A stretch of 64,000 nt of DNA from Symbiodinium natans. Lineage: Eukaryota; Sar; Dinophyceae; Suessiales; Symbiodiniaceae. The stretch spans positions 436,001 to 500,000 of the forward strand of contig CAJNDS010001635.1 of NCBI GenBank assembly GCA_905221605.1. The letters are read 5' to 3'. The position numbers and the translations under genes were made by a program. Under the pieces are notes generated by a model, which was not told where the DNA came from, made no database searches, and saw only the letters and a program-made list of their open reading frames with translations. Shown here in pieces: positions 11,345 through 22,435 of the stretch. The first letter of the stretch is position 1. The number at the start of each line of letters is the position of its first letter.

Positions 11345-11480
11345 TTACAATATGCACCCAAATCTTACTGGATGCCATGCTAGGCGCAAGGGCAGCTTAC
11401 TGCAATGCCCACGTCTTTTTCTGCACTGCGCACGCATCAGTCACTTGGCTTGGTGTTCAGGGCGCTGGGCACAAGTCAAC
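11345..11480 (+). CDS. Host RluA-family pseudouridine synthase, exon 3 of recognised part
   Basis: The frame contains CPRLFLHCARISHLAW, matching the C-terminal P-R-x-x-L-H-A-x-x-L element of RluA enzymes. Borders are approximate. With the two preceding exons it gives three consecutive family motifs in the right order on one strand. Confidence 0.6.
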
Positions 11481-12660
11481 TTCAGAAGGTTGGCTCTTGC
11501 TCTGGCTTCTGACCTTTAGACCAAGAGTCATGTCCCGGTGGTGATCAATGTCTGGGCTCCTGCAATGGCACACTGAACCATAGTCAGGTTCATATTAGAT
11601 GGTCCCTGAACACTCAACTCTCACACCCTCGATCATTAGGCTATCTCGACCTCAACGAGGCGAACTTTACCGCCCACGCACCGCTACCTCCGGCGCTTGC
11701 AGATATCCTCGCCCCGTTGCACACCGTGGAGGGTGACGGAGGTGTTTTTTTTTTTTTTTGGGGGGGGGTTTCTTTGGACAAAGCTCATCAAACATTGGCG
11801 TATGGTGTTTGTTGGCCAAGCCAAAGCTCATCAAGTATTGGCGTATGCTGTTTGTTACTGCTTGTGACCTAGTCGAGGTATGCACAGTTTTGAACGACAT
11901 GGATGAAACGTGTGATTAGTTACCTTGCTTGTCAGGTGACATCGACAAACCCGGATGAACACCACCTTGGCACTCTGGCTTGCGTGATGCGGACATTTGC
12001 GGTCAGCCCGGCAACTTCTGCTACTCGCAGGGCATGTCAGGAGAGTCTTTGTCAAACTTGAATTGGCGTCAGCAATTGACCAGCCGACGCCAGAGGAGCG
12101 AAGTCCGCCTATGCTTGCAGCAGATGCAGTGCAGCGGGGTTCGGATGGAAACCTGGAGAAGGTCCAGAGACAGCTGAGAAGCTATCGAACAGGATCGCGA
12201 GCCTCACAACGACGTACATTGGCTGGTCGAGCAATTGTGTGGGATCCCAAGTCAGGCGTACGGCTGCGTGCTTGTGGGTGCTCGTAGCACAGATGTAGTC
12301 AGATCACGCAGCGCGGTACTGAGATGCGGCGATGAAAGATTATGCACCGTCCACGTACCCTGAGAGCCGCCCGTCGGCGCTAAGCCCTGAACTCTGCTTT
12401 AAAGAACGCTGCTCTGTGGTTCAGACTCCCCTTCCATCAGCCATCCGCACCCCGTTCGGCCAGAAGCATCCCAAAGCCTTGCTGCTGCTGAGCCCCTCAA
12501 CTGTCAAGGGTTTGTAGGGTTCCTTTCTGAACCATGAACCTCGCATATGGATGCATTTGAGAGGAAGGCGTTTCTTTTGTTGCTTCATGAGGGCTCCGAA
12601 CGAGAGTACGGATGAGGCACCCCAAACCAGAATAGGAATTGCCTACAAATCTCACTACAT

Positions 12661-12740
12661 GGGGGTTTTCGAATTTAGGGGTACCTTGTTTTTGGGGTCC
12701 TTATAATGAGGGAATCCGTTTTCGTAAGCTCCCACATCTC
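12661..12740. mobile_element. Inverted-repeat element family C, copy 1
   Basis: Starts GGGGGTTTTCGAATTTAGGG, with internal ggggtccttataatgaggga and a terminal gttttcgtaagctccc. This is the same order as the copies at 17147 and 53755. Confidence 0.55.
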
Positions 12741-12837
12741 TACAGACTGCGCAGGGGCTGGCTTGGGCCTTGCTCCGCGAGGTTCGAACCATGTCTCTAC
12801 GTGGGGACGCCCAGCTTTTCACAAGAGTTCAAATCTG

Positions 12838-12927
12838 AGGTATATCCCAAAATAGGGGTACCGCTTTTGGACGCCAAATAGAATAGAATCCCCTCAAAGG
12901 GACCCTATTTTGGGAAATCCCCATTTA
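12838..12927. mobile_element. Inverted-repeat element family C-like, copy 2
   Basis: Ends are inverted: tatcccaaaataggggtacc on the left against gggaccctattttgggaaat on the right. Non-coding and of similar size to copy 1. Confidence 0.5.
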
Positions 12928-15761
12928 GGGCTCGAGGAAGGGTGGGATTTGTGGCAGGTGTCGGCCTTTTGGAGGGATCCGGCCGCTGGCCGGCCACTAT
13001 AAGACTACCTCTTTTCTTAGTTTGGACACATCTTTGTGGGGGATAAGGAGTTTCCAAATATAGGACGGGGGGGGACCCTGAATATACCACAAAATCGTAC
13101 AATCCTTATTCTACCCCCAAAGGGGTACGTACCCCAATTGTCGGAAACCCCGTATAGTGAATCATCGTCGTTAGTTCATGAATGGGTGTGTGGTTGCCGG
13201 CCGATGTCAGGATAATTCAGACGGGATATCCTTCTTGCGGCCAGGGAACGCGTTCTGGTGATCTTGAAGTGTGTGTTGCGCTTCCTGTGGCCTTTCACAC
13301 AGCTGAATGCTGTCATCTCTTTCCTTGCTCTTGGTAGCCCAGTGGGTAACCCTTTTTGTTGGTTCTGGGTTTCCAAAAAAGTGACCAACCCCAAAAAGAG
13401 TACCCTTATTAGAATATGGCTACTGGGCTACGAAGTGCTGCACCTGCTACAGCACGAGCCCTAATTATCTGCCGAGGTCCTGATGTGGCGATGTACAGTG
13501 CGTCCTGGCTGATGAAGAAATCGATTAGGGTTCAGGGTTTAGGGTTTAGGGTTGGCAGCGAAAGTCCACACATGTCCACCCTAAACCCGACCCTAAAGCC
13601 TTAATATGCACAATTGGAAAAGTACGCCCACACAACTATTTACCCGAGACCCTCTAGTGTTAATCTGAAACGAGGCTGTCGCAACCGCCTGCGACTCTGC
13701 TCATCAGCCCGGAGCCCTGTAAGGGCTAACCTGAGGCCTCGGACGAGGAGGTTATCGGAGTGCACTAGACATGGACTCCTATAGCATGGGCTAAGCCCTG
13801 AGCCCTAAGATGCCCTAAGCCCTCAAACCTAAGGCCGGGGCTTCCCCCCCGCCCCACCCCGGCTTAGCCAAAACCAAAAAAGAGGCAGGCTGAATGGTCT
13901 ACAGAGTCTACAGTTAAAGCTTAGGCTTTCCTTGCTTTCGCTTCAAGGTGGGGCCGTGCTTTGGAACTCCTTGGTTGGACACTCAGCTGGCCTCTATGGC
14001 GTTTAGGGTTCGGGGGGGAGGGGGGGGGGGGGGTCCCTGGTTTTGCCCGGAGCTGTGACATGATGACGAGCAGAATCGGGACGCGAATGCTGAAGACCCT
14101 GTGAAGCGAGTGAACACTTGAAAAGCCACACCCTCGAAGTTGATGGAGTGCACCACATCAGATTCTGAGTTGAATTCTGCGTTTCCGCCTCCTGCATGCC
14201 ACCAGAGTGACACCCGACACCCAAGGGGTTTAGGGTTTAGGGTGTGCCCAGTGACCCAACCCGCCTTACACAGTCATGCTCCAAGCACAAGCAAGAAGGG
14301 GAGCTCGATGCTTCCTAACCCTAAACCCTGAACCCTAAAGTCTTGCCCAGATTCTGCCCCGAACCAGACCCCGCACCCTGCCCTTGAACGTTTCCTTTCA
14401 GCTACAGCATCAGAGAGCTTCCAAAGCACCTTGAGACGTGGAATGCAGATACCTGATGCCAAAATGCTGTAAACCGACGGAACACTTGAAGAGGGACACC
14501 CCCCCCCCCTGTTGCATCCATCAGCTCTTGACATGTTTCTCTGGAGTGCCAGTTGCTGGTCCCAGCTATCCAATCGCCACACGAAGCTTCTGCGAGAGCA
14601 AAGCAAAGCAAACTTTGCGTCATCGAGGTCGTGCCATTGCCGAGGCTGTCAGTAGGGGGTCGGGACTGGGATATTTGTGCTGGCGGGTTGCAAGTTCCAA
14701 AGCTCCGCGCCTCGGTTCCTCGAGCCATGCAATGTCTCTTAAACTTTTCATTTCCAGGGTTTGGGTTGCAGGGGTTTGGGATGTGCTTGAGTTTGCGCAT
14801 AGGGCTGGCCTGAACATCCTGAAGGCAGCACGTTGGGCGCATCGGAGTTTGTTGTTTTTGGCTGCGAGGGCTTTCGGTTGTTTAGGGCGTGGTGTAGTGT
14901 GGAAATGGCGGTCGCCGAGGCGGCAAAGAACAACCTTGAAACCTAGATAGACCCCACAACCCTAAACATGAACCAAAAAAAGCTAAGCACACACCATTGC
15001 CGACCCCCCCCCCCCCCCCCCGGAAAAACAACCATCCAACCAACCACACACCTCCTCAAAGACGACCCTAAGCCCTGACGCTAAGGCGCTAAGGCCCTAA
15101 GGCCCTAAGGCCCTAAGGCCCTAAGGCCCTAACACTGCTCCTGCTTCCTGCTTCAAGGCTCGTGCTAGGCTCTAGCGCAGCGCACCCCGAAAGCCAAAGG
15201 CGCAGACGAACACAAGCCAGCTGAAGCGATCCAGTGATTCAGTTGAGGGTTATGTAGGTCGAGTTTATGTAGGGTTGATAGAGGGCTCAAGGTGTTCAGG
15301 GGCCAGCTGTCAAGCCCATGCTTACTCGATTTGAAGAACTTTCTCACCTCTCGGAAATCACTGTATGGGCAGCAGCTTACAGTGCCCTTCGCCGCTCGCC
15401 CCATGGGCAAGACAAAGTCGCAGAAAGAGGACCTCGCAGAATTTAGGGCCTCAGGGTGTGCAGGGTTGGGCTTACATAGGGCTTTGGGGCTTCGTAAGGG
15501 ATAGTAAGGCCCTCGAGGCAAGCAGGTTTCAGGGGCTTAGGGGTCAATTAGGGCTTAGGGGGAGGTAGGGTCCGGAGTCAAACAGGAGTGGCTTAGGGTA
15601 TGCTGAGTTGGGGTTTTCACACACTGGCGTTCGGTTTGGAGCACTCAGACACTTGCCATTTCGTTGCTTTTTCATTGCAGGCAGAATCTGGGCCAGTGAT
15701 GTAGTAGGTCAGTAGGTAAGCTGTGTTTAGTTTTTTTGGGTCATTGTCGCTGTTGAAAAAC

Positions 15762-15836
15762 ATTTCACATGTTTATGAAAACTTAAACCCACCCAACCAG
15801 GAACAACATTATGGTTTTTAATAGTGCCCCAACATT
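15762..15836. repeat. Dispersed repeat family E, copy 1
   Basis: About 75 bp resembling 54784-54858: acatgttta, then acttaaaccca, then a ggaa/aacaa block, then tttttaatagt and cccaaca in the same order. It may be an old intron-type element. Confidence 0.5.
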
Positions 15837-15845
15837 GGTGCAGTT

Positions 15846-15918
15846 TTCGGGGGGTTTAGGGTTTAGGGTTCAGGGTTTAGGGTTTAGGGTTCAGGGTTTA
15901 GGGTTTAGGGTTTAGGGG
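15846..15918 (+). repeat. TTTAGGG/TTCAGGG array
   Basis: About nine units alternating TTTAGGG with TTCAGGG variants. Confidence 0.9.
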
Positions 15919-17146
15919 TATGTATAGTTTCGGCAACCTTGAGAGCGTTGGGTTTAGAAGCTGGTCGTCGGCAAGAGTCAAAGCAAAACGCGAACTGCCG
16001 AGGAACCTTTTTTTCTTTGCTCATGCTCTAACGGGTAAAGAACTCCCACCTTGGAGTCTTAGTTTCCGATTCCTCTCCGACGTAGAAGTCGGATACGTCG
16101 GGCGCATGCGGTTGGGTGAGTGTTGTGGGTCGGAAGTTGGCCTGGAGCTTACAGGCTTGAGGCTCCAGGCGCGGAACTCGACGCGCAGAAGCCTGCTGAG
16201 GTCTTATTGGGCCTAGGGTGCTCAATTCGTCTAGTAGTGGCATCGGGCAGGAGAAGCCTCAGTGGCGACCGAAGCGTCCGGCAGCCGCCCCTTGCTGCGA
16301 ACTGGTGGGTTATGGAAGCCAGCTCCGGCAATTTGGAATTGCTGTAAGTTAGGGCCCCTTTCGCTTAACAAAACGGTCTTGCTAGAAGAGCTACCCTTCA
16401 GGGAGCCCAGGAACAGAACAGGTTCAAAACCGCATCTCAGTGATCTGGCAGATTTGGTGAATTGGATGTCAGGTTGTGAGGGCTTCGGGAGGATCCGTTT
16501 GCAGGCGTCTTGAGTCAGACTTGATTTTATAGCAAGAGCGACTTTGTGATCATGGCTTCACGTAAGAAATCGGAACCCTTCTCTGACAACAGCTCTAAAT
16601 AAAGTCTATGGAAGAATTTCTGCCGCCCTAGAGTTTCCAAGCTTCTTTTGAAATCATAAAGCATGTTCGGCCCAGGCAGACACTGCGATGCCCAAGGCAC
16701 CAAAGTATGCCGCCGCCGAGATGCAAAGACTTCCTTGGTTGACACACGGTTCCCAGAGCCCATACTCCTTAATGGGTGTCAACGGTACCTCTCTGGGTTC
16801 CTCTGCACGAACCCAGGGGACTGCGAACGACTCATTTGCTAAGACTCATACGAGGCCAAGATGCATGTCCAGGTTTGCAGGCCCTGTTGATTCTGGCTCT
16901 TTGGGGGTTGGGGCCGGAAGGCCAGTTCAGGTCGCGACTGCACAAGGGGGGGGGGGGGTTTGCAAAGTAGGGGTACCTGCGTGGAGTTCCTGTAAGGAGT
17001 ACATCATTCTGTGATTTTGAACGGGGGGCCCCCTATTGTGGGACATCTAGCTGAATCTAGCTGACTGACTGAGGACTCCTTTATCCCACCTGGGTGCGAC
17101 GACGGCGATGAATACGAGGATTCGACACGTCACTTGGCTTGGCGGT

Positions 17147-17222
17147 TTACAATTTGGGGTCCTTGTTGTAAGGGAATCCTACTTGGGGTCTACTTTGGGG
17201 CCCATTTTCGTAAAGCCCCATT
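17147..17222. mobile_element. Inverted-repeat element family C, copy 3
   Basis: Left end ggtttacaatttggggtcc, right end cccattttcgtaaagcccc. The order of internal words (ttgtaagggaatcctac) is as in copy 5 at 53755. Confidence 0.55.
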
Positions 17223-17693
17223 CACACCGGTGCTCTAAACTAGGGTCCCTTTTGGAATCCTGTTTATAAGGTGCCGCACTATATGGGGACCAAATTCCGA
17301 AACTCTAAGCCCTAACCCTATAAACCCTAAACCCCAATAGAGGGAGCTACCCACTAGACAGGCTCAGTCCCCAAGCCTAATCCTGCTTGCAGCTCACACC
17401 GTGACCCTGGGAACCCGAAACCCCCAAACCCTAAACCCAAAACCCTGTGTGTATATGTATATATATATATTATATTATACTAAGTATACTTGTATTATTT
17501 TCATTGTTATTTATTTATGTGCACAGATGTGGCTGTAAGTACCCTGGCAGATCCCAGAAGGCCTCTCCATGTCCGAAGTCGCTGTTGGGCAGGTTACGAG
17601 GAGGCGATGACCCGAGGCTCCCACCTTGGCGTTTTTGCGACACGTGAGCCCCAAATAATTCGCAATGGTATGAGCCCTGATAAACCCCATAGA

Positions 17694-17788
17694 TTGGGAT
17701 GTTCCCGTTTATACTAACAGTCCTTAATGGGGATTATAGTACCCCCTTCTTACATCCCTATGAAGGACTGTTAGTGGGAACATCCCAA
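17694..17788. mobile_element. Inverted-repeat element family B, copy 1, with 8-bp target duplication
   Basis: A 95-bp element beginning TTGGGATGTTCCC and ending with its complement GGGAACATCCCAA. The subterminal words taacagtccttaat and aggactgtta are also inverted. It is flanked on both sides by cccataga (17686-17693 and 17789-17796), a perfect 8-bp direct repeat expected of a target-site duplication. Confidence 0.85.
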
Positions 17789-18367
17789 CCCATAGACTTA
17801 ATTTGTAGAGTAGAAACTACCCTAGATGCCCTGTGCAATGGTTGTTTGGGCCCCTATATTTTCTCATGGCTCCTGTCCCCTTGTGTGCGCGGACCCAAAG
17901 CATCATAGAACCTGAACCCAGTTTCTAACCTAGGTTCCATTTTGTGCATCTTGAGCAAGTCTCGCCACTTGATCCTGTCATCCTCAACTAGCCATACTCC
18001 GAACGGGATTGGATGCTTTAAGGATTAACCCTCCAAAATATTATGAACCCTAAACCCTAAACAACTGAACCCCATAAGCCCTGAATCTGATTGCTAGAAC
18101 CCCCCCTCCCCCCCCCCCCCCCCCCCCAAATAAATTTCCCCAATCTGAACCCTGAACTCTGAACTCTATAAACCCTGAACCCTAAACCTCCCCAAAGTCG
18201 CCAGGCCACTGGGTTCCTCCGCGCTTGAAGGGGCGGAACGAATCGCTCATAGAGGCTCTTCACGGTTTAGGGTACTAGGGCGCCTCACAATCAGCTGGGG
18301 TTGATTGAGGGCCACCTGGGGTTGATTTTGTAACCCTATTGGCCCCAACAAAGAGAACAATTTTCAG

Positions 18368-18440
18368 GGTTTAGGGTTTAGGGTTTATAAGGTTTAGGGT
18401 TTAGGGGGTTTGGGGTTTAGGGTTTAGGGTTTAGGGTTCA
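18368..18440 (+). repeat. TTTAGGG array
   Basis: About nine TTTAGGG units with two irregular spacers. Confidence 0.9.
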
Positions 18441-18978
18441 TGCAGTTCGGGTTGCCTCCAGGTCGACGCGGTGTTTTCCCTGCAGTCTCAGCTGAACCCT
18501 GACACAGCCAACCTGACTGATTCTACTCAATTTAAGTAATGTAATCAAGGCAATTCAGTTTCCATAGTTTGATTTCCTTAAGTCGTTTGCATTGCTTCAG
18601 TTACTTTCATGAAGCCGGAGTGGAACAGCTTACCGTAAGGGTAGCTGTGGGTAGGGACACTTGAAACTCCACATCGGTAGGCCGTCAACGACTGGCACTT
18701 CGCCATGCTGCAGCCCGCCGTGAGTTGGAGGTTTAACTTTACTGCGCGCAGAAATATGCGTGCATATGACTGCTTCTGCTTATAGTTATTGACGCTTTAA
18801 TTTCAGCTTCATCAATGTAGATAATTTTTGGGCCCGGCGGGTATTTTGAAAGGCTCGTGCAGTCCCAAGTCGCTCAGACATCGCTCACACGAGCAAAGCG
18901 AAGCAGCATGACTCTGCTCCCCAATGACTCCAGAGACCTGTATGCTGGCAGCACTACATTCACCCAGAAAGCGCAGCC

Positions 18979-19075
18979 ATGAAGCTGGTTTTGTCAAGGA
19001 ATGATTCGCACCGAAATCAATTCTACTGGGATGCGCTGGCTGCAGTCGTCCAGGGCAAGCGCGTGATCGACATAG
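18979..19075 (+). CDS. Host PRMT7-like protein arginine methyltransferase, exon 1 of recognised part
   Basis: From ATG 18979 the frame reads MKLVLSRNDSHRNQFYW then DALAAVVQGKRVIDIG. D-x-x-R-N-x-x-Y-x-x-A-I/L followed by the V-I/L-D-I-G start of SAM-binding motif I is the arrangement of protein arginine methyltransferases, closest to PRMT7. The exon stops at atag|gtgt with the glycine codon split, and it joins in frame to 19428. A small upstream frame at about 18687-18717 (NDWHFAMLQPA) could be a preceding exon, so ATG 18979 may be internal. Confidence 0.7.
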
Positions 19076-19427
19076 GTGTCTTGACCCCATGATTTCTTGC
19101 GGACCTCGTTTGACTTTGATTGTCACCCCGGAATAGCAGGACGGAGTGTGGAGTCCGCTTCAGCTTGGCGTCGTGTGTAGCGCAATGGGTTTTGTTGCCG
19201 TTCTCGCTGACATGCTAGTTCAGTTGGTTGAGGACAAAATGATGGCCAAAATCCTTGAGAAATCGTCAAGCCCTCGACCCGAGTTCAGAACATCCCTTAA
19301 AGGCTCCCGTGTAATATTGTTGCCTTGTAATGTACGAAAGCTAGAATCCCTATACGAACCCAGAAAGGAACTACGCCCGACAAAGCAACCCTAGACCCTA
19401 AACCCTAAACCCTAAACCCTCAAACAG

Positions 19428-19495
19428 GCTCGGGAAGCGGCCTCCTGTCATTGATGGCAGCGAAACTGGGTGCCGAGTCCGTGGTGGCCATTGAG
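19428..19495 (+). CDS. Host PRMT7-like methyltransferase, exon 2
   Basis: Joined to the previous exon this completes motif I: G-S-G-S-G-L-L-S-L-M-A-A-K-L-G-A, followed by ESVVAIE with the acidic residue that holds the SAM ribose. The 5' border follows a CCCTAAA array and caaacag. The apparent donor is gag|gcatga, a GC rather than GT dinucleotide; GC donors are known in dinoflagellates. Confidence 0.7.
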
Positions 19496-19606
19496 GCATG
19501 ACAATGCACCAGGGCTTGTCGGTTTGAGGTTTAGGGTTTAGGGTTTAGGTTTAGGTTTAAAAGGCTCCAGATCTCTGGAAAATGTGTTCTTCATGTCCTT
19601 AGCCAG

Positions 19607-19667
19607 GCTTCCAAAGACATGGCGGACCTGGCCGCTTTCCTGCATCAGGCGGCAGTGTGGCCCCACG
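19607..19667 (+). CDS. Host PRMT7-like methyltransferase, exon 3
   Basis: After ...cttagccag the frame reads ASKDMADLAAFLHQAA then VWPH. In PRMT7 proteins the acidic end of motif I is followed by a V-F-x-P-M-A-D-x-A stretch, which this matches in position and partly in sequence. The exon ends cccacg|gtaggg. The donor GT is followed at once by a family-C inverted-repeat element, so that element may form the intron. Confidence 0.6.
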
Positions 19668-19670
19668 GTA

Positions 19671-19870
19671 GGGAGGTTTTCCGAAAATGGGGGAACCCTT
19701 TTTGGGGGTCCCCTATAGGGGCTTCTATTCTATTTGGGGTATAAGAGGGGAAGTACCCATGTTGGCAGCTTTAGGATGGGTGTTCGATGGGGGGTTCCAT
19801 ATAGACATCACACAAGCTTAAAACACCAAAACAGTGCCCCCGAACTCTAATATTTTCGGAAACCCCCATC
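19671..19870. mobile_element. Inverted-repeat element family C, copy 4, at a splice donor
   Basis: Left end gggaggttttccgaaaatgg is inverted relative to the right end tattttcggaaaccccc. It starts three bases after the predicted donor of the PRMT7-like exon 3. About 200 bp, longer than other copies. Confidence 0.6.
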
Positions 19871-19986
19871 GAGTGTATGGTCAAGCTTTGGAAGGAACTG
19901 CGAGTCGTTATGTTAGCTTGGAGAAGATGCACCTTGAAATCTGACAAGTCTAGGTCTGCGAGCTAGGCTCAGACTGACTCGGACTT

Positions 19987-20095
19987 CCCAGAGACTCCAA
20001 AACCCCTTAATTAAGGAATATACCTTAAATCATACTAGGGCTCCTATTATAAGCTAAGGTATATTCCTTAATTAAGGGGTTTTAGAGTCTCTGGG
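19987..20095. mobile_element. Near-perfect 109-bp palindromic element (family D)
   Basis: Starts CCCAGAGACTC and ends GAGTCTCTGGG. The arms of about 40 bp (including aaccccttaattaaggaata) pair almost perfectly around a 25-30-bp loop. Single copy in this window and non-coding. Confidence 0.75.
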
Positions 20096-20614
20096 TTGTG
20101 TCATTCCCTGCTGCTGGCTCGTGTTCCACCGATGCCTTGCTTGGCTGAGGCCAGACTGAATGCTCAACGAAATGGGCAGGTCAGCCCGGCATGGCAACCA
20201 ATTGAAACACTGTGGCTTCAAGCAAGACCCTAAACCCTAGGGTTCCTAAAGCCTAAACCCTAAACCCTAAGCCCCTTGAAGCCCTCAAGCCAGTGCCTCG
20301 CGGCTGTAGGCCCGAAGCTCCCATTCCATCATACTAATAGCAACGAATAGTAACCCCCAAAACCTTATTCTAATCATTCAGGCCCCTATATGACAATCTC
20401 CAAGCCAAGCAAAAGAGCAAGAGTCGGGCGAAGAGTCTCTGACGCATTCCACCATGCCAGGAGGACAAGATCCAGTGCCTCGCCTCGCAATTAGGGTTCA
20501 GGGTTCAGGGTTGAGGGTTCAGGGATCAGGGTTTAGGGTTTAGGGTTTAGGGGGCTCGCACGGAGCACACGACTCCTTGAGGAGTTGGCCTTCAGGGAGC
20601 CTGTGTCTGTGGGT

Positions 20615-20682
20615 AGGGTTTAGGGTTTAGGGTTTAGGGTTTAGGGTTTAGGGTTTAGGGTTTAGGGTTTAGGGTTTAGGAC
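20615..20682 (+). repeat. TTTAGGG array
   Basis: Nine perfect TTTAGGG units. A smaller run at about 20490-20552 lies just upstream. Confidence 0.9.
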
Positions 20683-21683
20683 TAAGGGCTTCGTATGCGG
20701 GAATTGGGTTAAGGGTTCTAGGTGTCAGGGGCTTAGTAAAATTGGGTGTCGCCCCATCTTTCCGTATGGAGATCGCGTCTGCTTTGTCGGACCAGCCGAG
20801 GATTCTCCATGCCCTCAGCAGTAAAGTGCAGCTGAGCGAGGAGTTGAGAGCTGATTCTGGGAGTGCAGACTTCCTTGCGGAAGAAGTGACTAACTAGGGC
20901 TTGGGGTTTAGGGAGTTTGCCCAGATGGCAGTAGCAAGGTCTTTCCTTCAAAGTTTGATGGCCTACGCCAACCTACGAACCCAAGTTCACCAACTCCAGT
21001 AGACTATGGGGTCTTTGTTCAGATGTTCTTGGACGCAGGGTGTGGGAGGCATGTAACAGCTATGGGGTTATTGATCATGAGTCAAATTGGTAAGTAAACA
21101 TAGTAAGGGCACTTAATTCTTTGCTGTACTTTTCGGATCATGGTAAGTGAAGTTAAGATCCGTCGCACGAGGCCAGTATAGAGATCCCATTAGGAAGACA
21201 GTTTTGCTGTTTTGCAACCTTGTTGGCGTTTCGGGCCTTTCAGTCTCTCATTCAGGCAGGCCATAGAACTCAGTTGCAAACAGGGTTAGAGTTTAGGTTT
21301 AAGGTTTAGGGCTTGTTTAGGGTGCTAGGAAGCCATGAGGGGGCAAGAGGGGTTTATTGGTGGGCTCTGAAGAGCACTGTGCCCACACATAATTTCAATA
21401 TTGACCTGCGAGTGAATCAGTCATAGACTCACTAGGAGCTCGAAACGCTTCTGCAAATCTTAGGATGTCGTCGTCTCTGAGACGCTTGGGGCACTCATGC
21501 TGGGAGAAGGACCCGTGGCTTCGATTCGATGACGCTGGCAGCGAGTCGGTTGCGGATGAGCGGAATTCACCTAAGTACTCGCATGATCTTACAGCGCCCC
21601 CAACCCTTCCTAAACCCTAAACCCTCAACCCTAAACCCTAAACACGAAACCCATTCGGCAGCTTCCTTCGTCCCTGTCTGGGC
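20683..21683. other. Host DNA without a recognised gene
   Basis: About 1 kb with scattered TTTAGGG-like words (21290-21325) and no identifiable exon or element; a CCCTAAA run lies at 21610-21645. Confidence 0.4.
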
Positions 21684-21814
21684 TCACTAGCGCAAGCCAT
21701 GGCCTTCCGGTCCCTCGTGGTTATCCCCGGCTCGCACCGGGATGGCACCTTCGAGAGGCTCAGCAGCGGGGGCACTGCCAAGACTGCGGCGCAGAGATGC
21801 AAGAAGGCTAACCT
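21684..21814 (+). CDS. Host exon-like segment, unrecognised
   Basis: The + frame reads AMAFRSLVVIPGSHRDGTF then ERLSSGGTAKTAAQRCK and looks coding in composition. No family is recognised. It is followed directly by a family-B element whose target duplication (gctaacct) lies at the end of this frame. Confidence 0.3.
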
Positions 21815-21929
21815 TTGGGATGTTCCCCCTTCTACGAACAGCCCCTTAATGGGATTATAATAATAATGGGGGGGGGGGGGGGTACTATAATCCTATTAAG
21901 GACTGTTAGTGTAAGGGGGCACATCCCAA
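21815..21929. mobile_element. Inverted-repeat element family B, copy 2, with 8-bp target duplication
   Basis: Begins TTGGGATGTTCCCCCTT and ends with the inverted CACATCCCAA. Internal words are as in copy 1, with an added poly-G run (about 21869-21882). It is flanked by gctaacct at 21807-21814 and 21930-21937, a perfect 8-bp direct repeat. Confidence 0.85.
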
Positions 21930-22435
21930 GCTAACCTGCATTTTCCTAAGCCGAAGGATGCAGAGCACATAGCTTCAACAATGAAGTTCCGTGTCTTGCG
22001 AAGTCTAGACGGTTTGAACGCTTCAAGGTTCTGCGTTGAGCATACAGAACTTCAACCTGAATAGGAATGCAACACTCTTGTTCAATGTACGCTGGCAAGC
22101 ATCCGGACATTGGCCCGAAGACCGAGGGCGTCTACATGCAGCTGAGGTGCGAAACCCTTCGCTCGTCAGCCGGGCAGTGCAGCTTGACCCACGCCCTCGC
22201 CAAGGCCATGCCCACCAGTCTGCGCTGTTAGCATGGGATTCCCGCGTCGTCCACCAGGGACACACATACTCTCCGCATGCCACTGGATGGAACCCTCCTC
22301 TGCTACCTGGCCCATGTTGAACAACCCACGGCTTGCACTTCATTTTTGTTTTCGGATGATGACGTGCCATCTTCACGAGGTGCTAGTGAGTACAGATGCC
22401 TGCGGTCAGAACTTATTAGGAACAGGGAAGCCGTG

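Larger units (their letters stand above)
11481..18686. other. Host DNA without a recognised gene
   Basis: Over 7 kb with no named gene. Contents include family-C elements (12661, 12838, 17147), a family-B element (17694), poly-T/poly-G (11742-11768), short TTTAGGG/CCCTAAA runs (13526-13552, 14227-14243, 17300-17335), a tandem CCCTAAGG repeat (about 15083-15132), poly-C (15005-15020, 18102-18127), TTTAGGG arrays (15846, 18368), and one copy of a 75-bp repeat shared with 54784 (15762-15836). Several + strand frames (for example 11980-12287) may be exons but show no family signature. Confidence 0.4.
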
